A stretch of 64,000 bases of DNA from JAAGZL01 sp050291365 (GTDB lineage: Bacteria > Pseudomonadota > Gammaproteobacteria > Chromatiales > Chromatiaceae): the NCBI GenBank assembly GCA_050291365.1, contig JBNKJS010000027.1:1-64000 (forward strand). Direction: 5' to 3'. Below are positions 1-8,969 of this stretch, one piece after another. Position 1 is the stretch's first letter, and each line of letters starts with the position of its first letter. Under the pieces are notes generated by a model. That model searched no databases. It had not been told where the DNA came from and was given only the letters and a program-made list of their open reading frames with translations. The translations under genes and the position numbers were made by a program.

Positions 1-33
1 GGGTCGCAGGTTCGATCCCTGCAGCACCCACCA
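1..33 (+). tRNA. 3' part of a tRNA, probably tRNA-Val
   Basis: The window opens inside a tRNA. The T arm is intact: stem GCAGG (6-10), loop TTCGATC (11-17), stem CCTGC (18-22). It is followed by acceptor strand AGCACCC, discriminator A and an encoded CCA at 31-33. The anticodon lies outside the window, so identity is not proven. Valine is inferred because a tRNA-Val/tRNA-Asp pair upstream of ppiD is common in gammaproteobacteria and the acceptor would pair with GGGTGCT, typical of tRNA-Val. Confidence 0.85.
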
Positions 34-40
34 AGGTTTT

Positions 41-117
41 GGAGTGGTAGTTCAGTTGGTTAGAATACCGGCCTGTCACGCCGGGGGTCGCGGGTTCGAG
101 TCCCGTCCACTCCGCCA
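41..117 (+). tRNA. tRNA-Asp (anticodon GTC)
   Basis: A complete 77-base cloverleaf with acceptor GGAGTGG pairing with CCACTCC, D loop AGTTGGTTAGA, anticodon GTC at 75-77, T loop TTCGAGT and an encoded CCA at the end. It lies 7 bases after the preceding tRNA, so both are probably processed from one transcript. Confidence 0.97.
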
Positions 118-129
118 CTGCTTGAAAGA

Positions 130-165
130 AAACGGGGCGTCCTTCGGGCGCCCCGTTTTTCTTTT
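130..165 (+). terminator. Rho-independent terminator of the tRNA transcript
   Basis: A GC-rich stem, AACGGGGCG paired with CGCCCCGTT, is closed by a TTCG-containing loop and followed by a run of T. It starts 13 bases after the tRNA-Asp CCA end and separates the tRNA operon from ppiD. Confidence 0.9.
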
Positions 166-206
166 ACCCCCTATAGAATTCAGTTGCTGATTACGGGATA
201 AGCCTC

Positions 207-2117
207 ATGCTGCAATTAATAAGAGAAAAAGCTCAAGGTTGGATCGCCTGGGTAATTGTCATACTAATAAGTGTCCCATTCGCCCTCTGGGGTATTCAGG
301 AGTATCTAGGTGTTGGTAGCGCAGCTATCAAGGCTTCTGTTAATGACCGCGAGATAACTGAACAGGAATTTGATCGTGATTACCGCAGATATCGCGACCA
401 ACTGCGTCAGGAAATGGGGGCTTTATACCGCCCTGATCTGCTGGACGATCAGCTATTGAGGAAAGAGGTGCTCGCATCCATGATAAAAAGCGAGCTAATC
501 TATCAGCAGGCGATCGAACTAGGTTTGCGTTCCAGCGACGAAGTGTTGCGCGATCTGATCATGAGCAACCGAGCCTTTCACGAGGCAGGTAAATTCAACC
601 AGGACGCTTACAAAAACGCCACTCGTAGAATCGGTCTTACCACAGATGGTTATGAGTTGCAGATGCGGCGGTTGCTGGTGTCTGATCAGCTAAAAAGGGC
701 AATATCCTCTTCGGAGATTGTTACCCAGGCAGAGCTTGAAGAGAATTTGCGTCTAAAAGACCAGCGCCGCAAGATGAGCTATCTTATTGTCCCCTCTGAC
801 TACTACCTTGAGCTATCTGAGGTAAAGCAGGAGGATGTGACATCATATTATCAAGGAAATAAACCATCATTTATGTCGGCGGAACGAATCAAGCTTGAGT
901 ATCTTGAGCTGGATATAAAGAACGTCGCCGACACTATAAAGGTTGGAGATGAGGAACTGCGTGGTTATTACGATCAGAACCAGAAAGACTATATAGTTCC
1001 GGAACAGCGCCGTGCCAGCCATATTCTGATAACTGTGGAAGATTTTGCGGATGAGATCGCCCAAGCCAAGGCCCGCGTGGATGCTGAGGCTGCCCTGAAG
1101 AGGATTAAATCGGGGGAAGATTTCGCCAAGGTGGCAAAGGAGCTGTCGCAGGATCCTGGATCAGCTAAAGATGGCGGAGATCTCGGTTTCTTCGGCAAGG
1201 GCATAATGGATGAAGAGTTTGAAAAGGCCGCATTTGAATTAGACAAGGGCTCGGTAAGTGGTCTGGTTAAGACGAATTTTGGTTATCACATAATTAAGCT
1301 TACAGATATACGAGCGCCTAAAGGTAGAACCTTTGAACAGGTTAGGAATGAGCTGATAGATCTCTACCGCAAGGAGGAGGCAGGACGCATATTCTATGAA
1401 TATGCCGAGAAGCTGGCAGATCTCACCTATGAAGATCCAGATAGCCTGGAACCAGCAGCTGATGCCCTAGGTCTGAAGATTCAGAAGAGTGACTGGATTG
1501 GAAGAGATGGAGGCAAGGGCGTCCTTGGTAATGGGCGAGTTATCTCTGCTGCCTTTAGTGAGGACGTGATGGCGCAGGGCCATAACAGTGAGCTGTTGGA
1601 TCTGGGTGCAGAGCATGTAGTTGTATTACGTGTAGTTGAACATGAGGAGCCTCGGGTTAGACCTTTAGAAGAGGTACAGGGTGATATTGAGTTCATCCTC
1701 AAGAAGAGCGCTGCGTCGAAACTGGCCGAGCAGAAGGGCAGGGAGATAACAGCCAAACTTAAGCAGGGGCAGTCACTAAAAACTACAGCGGCTGAATACA
1801 AGGCACAGATCAAGCCAGCAGCCGAAATCGGACGCGATTCCGACAAGGTGCCTGGAGAGATCCTGCAAACCTTGTTCAAGATGCCGAGGCCGGTGGGGCA
1901 GAGTATGGTCTACGACGAGACCGGACTTGCCAACGGCGACTATGCTGTGATTGCCCTGGAACAGGTTATAGACGGCCCAGATAAAGATCTGACGGATGAT
2001 GACAAGTTAAAGCTGAAGACATCTATGGAACGCATGTCAGGCGAGAGTAGTTTTGATCACCTGGTTGAGAACATGCGTGATAGCTCTGAGGTGGTTATTC
2101 CAGAAGCAAAGAAATAA
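207..2117 (+). CDS. ppiD: PpiD, membrane-anchored periplasmic peptidyl-prolyl isomerase/chaperone
   Basis: PpiD is a SecYEG-associated periplasmic chaperone that contacts proteins emerging from the translocon. The 636-residue protein has one N-terminal membrane anchor (about residues 12-31), a SurA-N-like chaperone region (about 40-200) and one parvulin domain (about 267-367, beginning RRASHILI and containing GGDLGFF and FGYHIIKL). The C-terminal third is helical and rich in charged residues, as in other PpiD proteins; length is normal for the family (about 620-640). The position after tRNA-Val/tRNA-Asp and next to fabI agrees with many gammaproteobacteria. In E. coli the parvulin domain of PpiD is catalytically weak, so the chaperone role is the safer assignment. 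Confidence 0.96.
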   Translation: MLQLIREKAQGWIAWVIVILISVPFALWGIQEYLGVGSAAIKASVNDREITEQEFDRDYRRYRDQLRQEMGALYRPDLLDDQLLRKEVLASMIKSELIYQQAIELGLRSSDEVLRDLIMSNRAFHEAGKFNQDAYKNATRRIGLTTDGYELQMRRLLVSDQLKRAISSSEIVTQAELEENLRLKDQRRKMSYLIVPSDYYLELSEVKQEDVTSYYQGNKPSFMSAERIKLEYLELDIKNVADTIKVGDEELRGYYDQNQKDYIVPEQRRASHILITVEDFADEIAQAKARVDAEAALKRIKSGEDFAKVAKELSQDPGSAKDGGDLGFFGKGIMDEEFEKAAFELDKGSVSGLVKTNFGYHIIKLTDIRAPKGRTFEQVRNELIDLYRKEEAGRIFYEYAEKLADLTYEDPDSLEPAADALGLKIQKSDWIGRDGGKGVLGNGRVISAAFSEDVMAQGHNSELLDLGAEHVVVLRVVEHEEPRVRPLEEVQGDIEFILKKSAASKLAEQKGREITAKLKQGQSLKTTAAEYKAQIKPAAEIGRDSDKVPGEILQTLFKMPRPVGQSMVYDETGLANGDYAVIALEQVIDGPDKDLTDDDKLKLKTSMERMSGESSFDHLVENMRDSSEVVIPEAKK

Positions 2118-2137
2118 CATATCCAATTCTATTAAGC

Positions 2138-2178
2138 ACAAAAAAGGGCGGGTGTTTTATAACACCCGCCCTTTTTGT
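2138..2178. terminator. Bidirectional terminator between ppiD and fabI
   Basis: Perfect inverted repeat AAGGGCGGGTGTT / AACACCCGCCCTT with a short AT loop (TATA), preceded by a run of A and followed by a run of T. It can therefore terminate both converging transcripts, ppiD from the left and fabI from the right. Confidence 0.93.
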
Positions 2179-2191
2179 TTCTGAGAACAGT

Positions 2192-2974
2192 CTAGTTCTT
2201 CACCATGCCGACTATATGGTAGCCGGAGTCTACATAGAGTACGTCGCCGGTGATGCCAGATGCCAGATCAGAGCAGAGGAATGCAGCAGCGTTACCCACT
2301 TCGTCGATGGTTACGTTGCGGCGCAGGGGAACGGTCTTTTCCGCCTCACTCAGCATGCTCTTGAATCCGCTGATACCAGATGCTGCCAGGGTGCGTATGG
2401 GTCCGGCGGAGATGGCGTTAACCCTGACACCGTCAGGCCCCATGGAATCGGCCAGATAGCGTACATTGGCCTCCAGACTGGCCTTGGCTACCCCCATGAC
2501 GTTGTAGTTGGGGATGGTGCGTACCGCGCCCAGATAGCTCAGGGTGATGAGGGAACCGTTACGTCCCTCCATCATGCCGCGACCAGCCTTGGCCAGGGCG
2601 GCAAAGCTGGAGGAGCTGATATCGTGGGCTATGGCAAAACCCTCTCTGGTTACAGACTCGATATATGTCCCCTCCAACTCTTCCCGCGGGGCGTAGCCAA
2701 TGGCGTGGACTATACCGTCCAGGCCGTCCCAGCTCTTGCCCAATTCGGTGAACACATTCTCGATCTGCTCATCGCTGGCCACATCCAGAGGCAGGACAAT
2801 GTTGGAGTCACACTCTTCAGCGAATTTCTCCACCCGTCCCTTCAGTTTATCTGTCTGATAGGTGAAGGCGAGCTGCGCGCCCTCGCGGTGCATGGCCTTG
2901 GCGATGCCCCAGGCGATGGATCGGTTACTGGCAACGCCAGTGATAAGGATACGTTTATCTTGTAAGAAGCCCAT
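2192..2974 (-). CDS. fabI: FabI, enoyl-[acyl-carrier-protein] reductase (NADH)
   Basis: FabI carries out the last reduction of each fatty acid elongation cycle in the cytoplasm and is the triclosan target. The 260-residue protein starts MGFLQDKRILITGVAS, nearly the E. coli FabI start. It is a short-chain dehydrogenase fold lacking the classic TGxxxGxG, as expected for FabI. The catalytic region reads SYLGAVRTIPNYNVMGVAKAS and supplies the tyrosine pair and the lysine. Length is standard. It converges on ppiD and shares its terminator; the start is 113 bases from the next gene, which is divergent. Confidence 0.98.
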   Translation of the reverse strand: MGFLQDKRILITGVASNRSIAWGIAKAMHREGAQLAFTYQTDKLKGRVEKFAEECDSNIVLPLDVASDEQIENVFTELGKSWDGLDGIVHAIGYAPREELEGTYIESVTREGFAIAHDISSSSFAALAKAGRGMMEGRNGSLITLSYLGAVRTIPNYNVMGVAKASLEANVRYLADSMGPDGVRVNAISAGPIRTLAASGISGFKSMLSEAEKTVPLRRNVTIDEVGNAAAFLCSDLASGITGDVLYVDSGYHIVGMVKN

Positions 2975-3087
2975 AGGAATGCCTTAATACTCCAGTCTGT
3001 TTATTGGCTGACAACTGCGTGGCAGAATGCGATGATTCAGTCTACACAGATATATACTAGCTGGGTACAGTACCGGAAAATTGCACG

Positions 3088-5295
3088 TTGGAAAAGAACT
3101 CTCAAAAGACAAAAGTGGTAAATAACATCAAAAGAGTATGGTTTCTGCCGGTTATTCTGCTGGTATTGCTCACTTCCTGTGATCAGGCTGCCCTGAATAG
3201 CCCCTATTCCACTGCTGAATCAGAGCAGAACATCATTTACAGCTCATTTTCTGAGCGGCCCAAGCACCTGGATCCAGTGCGTTCCTACAGCGCGAATGAA
3301 TATGCCTTTATCGCCCAGATATATGAGCCACTACTGCAGTATCACTTTTTGAAGCGGCCTTACCATCTGGTACCACTTATTGCGGAGGAGGTGCCGGCTC
3401 CAAGATATCTCAACGCCGCAGGCGTCGTGCTATCGGCAAATGCCCCAGAAAAAGATGTCGCCATAAGCGAGTACCAGATAAGGATTAAGCAGGGGGTGAG
3501 ATATCAGCCTCATCCGGCCATGGCCCAGGATGAGAGTGGGGCTTATCTTTATCATAAACTTACGGCGGATGAGATCGCTGCGGCTAACACACTGGCTGAT
3601 TTCCCCCTTACTGGATCTAGGGAGATGACAGCGGCCGACTATATCTATCAGATCAAACGTCTGGCAAACCCCAGGCTACACTCCCCCATTGCCGGAGTGA
3701 TTGGGCAGTACATCCTCGGTTTTAAGGAGTTTGGTAAAGAGGTTGAGGCTGCCGCTGGCCAACTGCAGAAAGAGACAGGCCTGGAAAAGCCCTATATGGA
3801 TCTTCGCAAGTTCAATATGCCAGGGGTAGAGCAGACCGGGCGCTACAGTTTTAAGATTCGGGTAAAGGGAAAATACCCCCAACTGGTCTACTGGATGGCC
3901 ATGCCATTCTTCTCTCCCATGCCGTGGGAGGCAGATCTGTTCTACTCTCAACCAGGGATGGATAAGCGCAACATAAATCTCAATTGGTATCCAGTTGGGA
4001 CCGGGCCTTTTATGTTGTCAGAAAACAATCCTAACCTACGCATGGTGCTGCAACGCAACCCCAATTTCCATGGTGAACTCTACCCGTTGGAGGGAGGGAA
4101 AAAAGATGCTGAGAGTGGTCTGCTTAGGGATGCCGGAAAATCGCTCCCATTTGTCGATAAGGCAGTCTACAGCCTGGAGAAAGAGAATATTCCCTACTGG
4201 AATAAATTTCTGCAGGGGTACTATGATACCTCAGGTATATCTTCGGATAGCTTTGACCAGGCGGTACAGTTCTCAGATCAAGGCCAGGTGGGTCTTACCG
4301 ATGCCATGAAGCAGAAGGGCATCAATCTGCTCACAGCAGTCACCGCCTCTATCTACTACATGGGTTTTAATATGGCCGACCCGGTGATTGGCGGTGATTC
4401 GGACCGGGCCAGATTGTTGCGGCGTGCCGTCTCCATTGCGGTGGATATGGAAGAGAATATCTCCATCTTCAGTAACGGCAGAGGTGTTGCGGCTCAGGGC
4501 CCAATCCCGCCAGGCATATTCGGCTTTAGACCTGGCCCTGCGGGGATTAACAAATACATTTACGATCTGGTGGATGGTAAGCCTAAACGCAAATCAATCA
4601 TGGAAGCCAAAGAGCTATTGAAAAAGGCCGGCTATCCAAATGGGCGAGATGCAAAGACAGGTAAAGCTTTAACTCTATATTTTGACACAGCTTCGGCAGG
4701 GCCGGATGGTAAGGCCAGACTTAACTGGATGCGCAAACAGTTTGCCAAGCTCGGTATTCAGTTGGTGATAAGGGCAAGCGACTACAACCGGTTTCAGGAT
4801 AAGATGCGAAAGGGTAAGGCCCAGATTTTTATGTGGGGATGGAATGCGGATTATCCTGACCCTGAGAACTTTCTGTTTCTGCTATACGGCCCCAACAGTA
4901 AGATTGATCATGGTGGAGAGAACGCATCCAACTATAACAATCCGAGGTTTAATGAGCTGTTCGACCGCATGAAGAGTATGAACAATGGTCCGGAAAGACA
5001 GATGATCATCGATGAGATGATGGAGATCCTGCGCAGAGATGCCCCCTGGGCCTGGGGTTTTCATCCCAAGGCCTTCTCTCTGTTCCACTCCTGGTATAGC
5101 AATGTAAAACCCAATCTTATGGCCAATAACACTCTTAAGTATAAGCGGGTCGATCCCCAGCTACGCAGCAGACTACAACAGGAGTGGAATAAACCGATCT
5201 TCTGGCCGCTGTGGACCTTTATATTGATTATGATTGTTACCGCCATACCGGCGGTGGTGGTATATCGTCGCCACGAGAGGAGTGCAGCACAATGA
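3088..5295 (+). CDS. Peptide-type ABC transporter solute-binding lipoprotein (SBP_bac_5 family)
   Basis: A 735-residue family 5 extracellular solute-binding protein, the class that binds oligopeptides, nickel or microcin-like compounds for ABC import. The signal segment ends in LLTSC, a good lipobox with Cys near residue 31, so it should be lipidated. The family 5 core includes YNNPRFNELFDRMKSM and MWGWNADYPDPENFLFLL. Unusually, the C-terminus carries a second hydrophobic helix, roughly residues 709-727 (WTFILIMIVTAIPAVVVY), followed by RRHERSAAQ, so the protein may be anchored at both ends. The TTG start at 3088 has no strong ribosome site; an in-frame GTG at 3115 is an alternative. The stop overlaps the permease start. 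The solute cannot be read from the sequence. Confidence 0.88.
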   Translation: MEKNSQKTKVVNNIKRVWFLPVILLVLLTSCDQAALNSPYSTAESEQNIIYSSFSERPKHLDPVRSYSANEYAFIAQIYEPLLQYHFLKRPYHLVPLIAEEVPAPRYLNAAGVVLSANAPEKDVAISEYQIRIKQGVRYQPHPAMAQDESGAYLYHKLTADEIAAANTLADFPLTGSREMTAADYIYQIKRLANPRLHSPIAGVIGQYILGFKEFGKEVEAAAGQLQKETGLEKPYMDLRKFNMPGVEQTGRYSFKIRVKGKYPQLVYWMAMPFFSPMPWEADLFYSQPGMDKRNINLNWYPVGTGPFMLSENNPNLRMVLQRNPNFHGELYPLEGGKKDAESGLLRDAGKSLPFVDKAVYSLEKENIPYWNKFLQGYYDTSGISSDSFDQAVQFSDQGQVGLTDAMKQKGINLLTAVTASIYYMGFNMADPVIGGDSDRARLLRRAVSIAVDMEENISIFSNGRGVAAQGPIPPGIFGFRPGPAGINKYIYDLVDGKPKRKSIMEAKELLKKAGYPNGRDAKTGKALTLYFDTASAGPDGKARLNWMRKQFAKLGIQLVIRASDYNRFQDKMRKGKAQIFMWGWNADYPDPENFLFLLYGPNSKIDHGGENASNYNNPRFNELFDRMKSMNNGPERQMIIDEMMEILRRDAPWAWGFHPKAFSLFHSWYSNVKPNLMANNTLKYKRVDPQLRSRLQQEWNKPIFWPLWTFILIMIVTAIPAVVVYRRHERSAAQ

Positions 5296-6269
5296 TGACG
5301 TATATCATTCGGCGTATCCTCTATGCTATTCCTATCCTTATCGGGGTAAATATCCTAACCTTTGTGCTGTTCTTCGTGGTGAACAGTCCAGATGATATGG
5401 CGCGCATGCATCTGGGTATGAAGCGGGTAACGCCCCAGGCAGTAGAGAACTGGAAGGAGGAGAGGGGATACAACCGTCCCCTGTTGTACAACTCTGAATC
5501 GACAGGCACAGATAAGATTGTCGACACCATCTTTTTTCAGAAATCGGTTAAGCTGTTCCAGTTTGACTTTGGCTCTTCCGATAGCGGTAGGGATATAGGT
5601 TATGACATATCCCAACGCATGTGGCCCAGTCTGGCCATTGCCATACCGGTTCTTCTTGTAGGCCTGTTGGTGAACATAAGCTATGCGCTGTTGATTGCAT
5701 TTTTTCGTGCCACCTATATCGATTTCTGGAGTGTGGTGCTCTGCGTGACCCTGATGTCAATATCAGGGCTGTTCTATATCATTGGTGGACAGTACCTGGT
5801 GAGTAAACTGCTGCATTTGGTACCCATATCAGGCTATGCGACGGGACTGGAGGCGGTAAAGTTCCTGATCCTTCCGGTGATAATAGGAGTGATCGGAGGT
5901 ATAGGTTCCGGCACTCGCTGGTACCGTACCCTATTCCTGGAGGAGATAGGCAAGGATTATGTACGTACCGCCCGCGCCAAAGGTCTATCTGAAAGCATAG
6001 TGCTGTTTCGGCATGTGTTGAAAAATGCCATGATTCCTATTCTGACTGGAGTTGTAGTGGTGTTGCCGCTGCTGTTTATGGGCAGCCTTATCACCGAATC
6101 CTTCTTTGGTATTCCAGGACTTGGCAGCTATACCATAGACGCCATCAGTAGCCAGGACTTCGCGATTGTGCGCTCCATGGTGTTTCTTGGGTCGGTTCTA
6201 TATATACTTGGCCTGCTGCTGACCGATATCTCCTACACCTTGGTGGACCCAAGGGTAAGGCTCAGCTAA
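5292..6269 (+). CDS. ABC transporter permease, DppB/YejB type
   Basis: A 325-residue inner membrane permease of the binding-protein-dependent (BPD_transp_1) class. The opening MMTYIIRRILYAIPILIGVNILTF is typical of DppB/OppB/YejB. The coupling-loop region reads DYVRTARAKGLSESIVLFRHV, the EAA-type motif that contacts the ATPase. The ATG at 5292 overlaps the preceding stop (ATGA) and has AGGAG 9 bases upstream, so translation is coupled to the binding protein. The partner DppC/YejE permease and the ATPases are not adjacent, because the next gene is a rhodanese; they must be encoded elsewhere or be lost. Confidence 0.9.
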   Translation: MMTYIIRRILYAIPILIGVNILTFVLFFVVNSPDDMARMHLGMKRVTPQAVENWKEERGYNRPLLYNSESTGTDKIVDTIFFQKSVKLFQFDFGSSDSGRDIGYDISQRMWPSLAIAIPVLLVGLLVNISYALLIAFFRATYIDFWSVVLCVTLMSISGLFYIIGGQYLVSKLLHLVPISGYATGLEAVKFLILPVIIGVIGGIGSGTRWYRTLFLEEIGKDYVRTARAKGLSESIVLFRHVLKNAMIPILTGVVVVLPLLFMGSLITESFFGIPGLGSYTIDAISSQDFAIVRSMVFLGSVLYILGLLLTDISYTLVDPRVRLS

Positions 6270-6356
6270 CAACATAAAACATATCAATTTATTTCTAATC
6301 GGGCGCTGTTCGGCAGAGATTGAGTGTTGATAGAGCATAACTGAAGGTAAAGAGCC

Positions 6357-6836
6357 ATGAATAGATTTATTGATCTGGTAAAAGATACTCTACTAAAGGA
6401 CGTCAAAGAGATAATGCCCTGGGATCTGGAAGAGCGGCTTCAAGAGAATCCAGATCTGCTTATTCTCGATGTGCGTGAGACCTGTGAGTTCAACGCTATG
6501 CATATTCCAGGGTCACTCTCAGTGCCCCGCGGAATACTCGAGTCGGCATGTGATTGGGAGTACGACGAAACCGAGCCAGAGCTGGTGCGGGCAAGAGATA
6601 GAGAGGTAGTAGTGGTTTGTCGCTCAGGACAGAGAAGCCTGCTTGCTGTTTACTCTTTGCAGATACTTGGATTTAACAACGTGGTTTCACTTAAGACCGG
6701 CCTGCGCGGCTGGAACGACTACGACCAGCCATTGGAAGATGAAGATGGCAACGAGGTGGAGCCGGAAGAGGGGGATGAGTTCTTTACCACTAAGTTGTTG
6801 CCGGATCAGTATAAGCCAGAGGGGTGGGTTTATTGA
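6357..6836 (+). CDS. Rhodanese-domain sulfurtransferase-like protein
   Basis: A 159-residue cytoplasmic single-domain rhodanese with no signal peptide. The domain begins near residue 33 (LLILDVRETCEFNAMHIPGS) and the active-site loop is CRSGQRS (about residues 89-95), with the persulfide-carrying Cys present. After the domain there is an acidic linker (EDEDGNEVEPEEGDEFF) and a conserved-looking tail ending PEGWVY, which is not part of the standard fold. It lies 87 bases after the permease on the same strand and may be a separate transcript. The donor and acceptor of sulfur are unknown. Confidence 0.88.
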   Translation: MNRFIDLVKDTLLKDVKEIMPWDLEERLQENPDLLILDVRETCEFNAMHIPGSLSVPRGILESACDWEYDETEPELVRARDREVVVVCRSGQRSLLAVYSLQILGFNNVVSLKTGLRGWNDYDQPLEDEDGNEVEPEEGDEFFTTKLLPDQYKPEGWVY

Positions 6837-6843
6837 TCTCATA

Positions 6844-6880
6844 CCTCATCTCGCGACTCGATCCTGGGATGAGGTTTTTT
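6844..6880 (+). terminator. Probable terminator after the rhodanese gene
   Basis: CCTCATC pairs with GATGAGG across a 17-base loop that can partly pair internally, followed directly by six T. The stem is only 7 bp, so the call is moderate. Confidence 0.55.
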
Positions 6881-6961
6881 AAAAAAGCCTAGCCGCAAAT
6901 TTACACAAGTAAAGATTAAGTTCCGTAGGAACAAGAGCAAAGCATACTGCACCAGAGGGCG

Positions 6962-8107
6962 CTAGGTCTCCACCTTAATCTCCTTAGCATCTGCCATCTC
7001 CTGGATTGCAGTCTCAAAATCAATGGTATCAGGGTTCAGTGTGCTTTGTTGTTCCAGCTCATGCATTAGATCTTTTTGTTCATAGGTAGAATAAGAGCCG
7101 TCTCGGTCTTGCACATAGGCCGCCCATGGAACAAATTTGGTGAGTGGGAACAGTTGTCCGGGTTGGGGCGATATATCTATATTGAGACCGGAGATGAACA
7201 GCACCTTTTTTCCTTTATAACCATGCTCTTTCACAATAGTGCGAAAGGTGCGGTCGAACTCTATTTGGGTATTGATTTGGGCGGCGATCAGCATTGGCGT
7301 CTTCGATGTAATTATTTGTGGCATGTATCGAATCAAGTTGTGCTCCAGATGATTCTCACCCTCTTCCTCTGTTGTAATGTTGTGCCGGAAGAAAAAAAGA
7401 TCTGAGGTCAGGTTAGGGCCAATGGGTTGTGGGGCTGTATCATTGAAGGATTCGGCTCCAACTTTATCGATTATTGATTTCGCTGCGGTAAATGTCTTGG
7501 CTGTGGATAGAGTCTCTTTGGGTATACGCTGGCCGCTCTGGTCTGTCTCTATGATTTTTTCCAGACGTAACAATAAACCCTCTGCGCGATCTTCTCGCAA
7601 CAGCTGATTATCAATAGTTACGCATCTATTTCCATCATGCATATGTAGCCGAATATTTTGTTGCGCAAATTGATATTCATTTTCATACCAGGTTGTTACA
7701 TGGTGGATTTTTCCGCAGTTGGCTCCGCAGCATTGATCAGTAGTTTGCAAACGACGATAGACGCCAAAGGTCTTGTTTTCCGGGTTGTAGCCTACATGGC
7801 TGGCCTGGATGATGACCATGTCCTGTCCATGTTCGGCGTGTGGTCCATGCCGTCTGGTGGCAACGACCCCACCTACCCGGCCGTGATTGAAAGGGAAGGC
7901 GCCAAAGTGTCTGGCAATCATGATGATTGGATAGCCCTGGCTCTCATCTGAGCAGAAGGCGCGGGAGGGCATGATTTTGCCTGGCTGAAACCCAAGAGAA
8001 ATGCACCAGTTATAGAGACGGGGCATAAACAGGTTATACCTCATCATCAGGCCCTGTATCTTAAAACCACCTGCCGGTTCGATCATGTTCGCAGCTAAGT
8101 CTGGCAT
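6962..8107 (-). CDS. LCIB/LCIC-type (beta/theta-class) carbonic anhydrase-like protein
   Basis: A 381-residue soluble protein that I assign to the limiting-CO2-inducible B/C carbonic anhydrase family. Supporting motifs are FCSDESQ near the N-terminal third, RHFGAFPFNH, the ASHVGY box and QCCGANCGKI, corresponding to the Cys, Asp/Arg, His and CGA(A/N) zinc-site blocks known from algal LCIB. In that family a Cys-His-Cys zinc site interconverts CO2 and bicarbonate. The C-terminal half (about residues 190-381) has no recognised motif. The ATG at 8107 has AAGGA 6 bases upstream. It lies 82 bases downstream of the multiheme cytochrome on the same strand and may share its transcript. Activity is inferred, not shown. 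Confidence 0.72.
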   Translation of the reverse strand: MPDLAANMIEPAGGFKIQGLMMRYNLFMPRLYNWCISLGFQPGKIMPSRAFCSDESQGYPIIMIARHFGAFPFNHGRVGGVVATRRHGPHAEHGQDMVIIQASHVGYNPENKTFGVYRRLQTTDQCCGANCGKIHHVTTWYENEYQFAQQNIRLHMHDGNRCVTIDNQLLREDRAEGLLLRLEKIIETDQSGQRIPKETLSTAKTFTAAKSIIDKVGAESFNDTAPQPIGPNLTSDLFFFRHNITTEEEGENHLEHNLIRYMPQIITSKTPMLIAAQINTQIEFDRTFRTIVKEHGYKGKKVLFISGLNIDISPQPGQLFPLTKFVPWAAYVQDRDGSYSTYEQKDLMHELEQQSTLNPDTIDFETAIQEMADAKEIKVET

Positions 8108-8189
8108 GACAAATCCTTTGTTGTTTTTTCTAGCCCTTATTCATACCCTGATTTGTGGTGAGATGACAACTGTTTTTGTACCGGGGCTT

Positions 8190-8969
8190 TCAGTCATCAT
8201 CCTCTTCATCATCATGGTGATGATCTGAACCATACTTATAGCTACCTGATTCCCTCTTTTTTGACCGCCATAGGCGTTCCGCTTCATGTTCGTCGCCGCT
8301 ACGATGGCACTCTACACATATTTCATAGTTGCGTATTCCCTCTTCCACATGCTCCTCACGAATCTTGGAGCGGGAGTGCTCGTGGCAGCCATAGCATGTA
8401 TATTTGCCATAGTCGTTGTTGATATGGCAGGTTTTACACTCTGTTGTATGGTATCGGTCGAAACGGAAATATTCGTTGTGGTCAAATGTTGCCGGTGTCC
8501 AGTGATCCTTTACATGACAGGAGTTACAGTTGCCAACAATCTTTTGATGCAGGGAATCGCCTGGATTGCTATGGCAGTTGTGACATTCATTTATTACAGC
8601 AGGTTCGATCAATTGATGTGAGAACTGGCCGATGGGGCGGAATGCCTGTACCCCTTTATGGTCGCTGTGACAGGAGACACAATCGTCTTCGATCAGTTGT
8701 TGATGAAAGGCCACACTCTTCTCTTCTTTATCTATGGGAAGGCCCTTGGTGGTTTTTATACCGATCTCATCTACCTTATGGCAGGTAATACATTTAGCTG
8801 GTCTGCTGCCAAGGAAAGGGGTATGGCAGGCAAAGCAGTCATGGGTGATTTCGGCATGGGCATCTATAGTTTTCCCAGGGCTGATCATAAGCTCAGGGGA
8901 ATAGATTGTCAGCAAAACCAGGGCGGCAATAAATGTCGCAATGACATAGGTAGTAATCTTATTTTTCAT
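8190..8969 (-). CDS. Membrane-anchored octaheme c-type cytochrome
   Basis: A 259-residue periplasmic electron carrier. One N-terminal hydrophobic helix (about residues 6-25) serves as an uncleaved anchor or signal. Eight CxxCH haem-binding motifs follow: CFACH, CITCH, CVSCH, CHNCH, CNSCH, CKTCH, CYGCH and CVECH. The extreme C-terminus is DHHHDDEEDDD, a His/Asp-rich tail that could bind metal. The ATG at 8969 overlaps the stop of the upstream b-type gene in an ATGA; a GTG two codons earlier is the alternative. With the overlapping membrane gene it probably forms a quinol-to-haem electron transfer pair. It does not match the NapC/NirT pattern of four haems, and the terminal acceptor is not identifiable. 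Confidence 0.88.
   Translation of the reverse strand: MKNKITTYVIATFIAALVLLTIYSPELMISPGKTIDAHAEITHDCFACHTPFLGSRPAKCITCHKVDEIGIKTTKGLPIDKEEKSVAFHQQLIEDDCVSCHSDHKGVQAFRPIGQFSHQLIEPAVINECHNCHSNPGDSLHQKIVGNCNSCHVKDHWTPATFDHNEYFRFDRYHTTECKTCHINNDYGKYTCYGCHEHSRSKIREEHVEEGIRNYEICVECHRSGDEHEAERLWRSKKRESGSYKYGSDHHHDDEEDDD

Noticed and set aside
2216..2965. Long open frame of 249 codons antisense to fabI
   Set aside because: It mirrors the codon structure of fabI, which is certain, and its translation has no recognisable motif.
7658..7951. Plus-strand open frame of 97 codons inside the carbonic anhydrase-like gene
   Set aside because: Antisense shadow; the minus-strand frame carries the family motifs and a good ribosome site.
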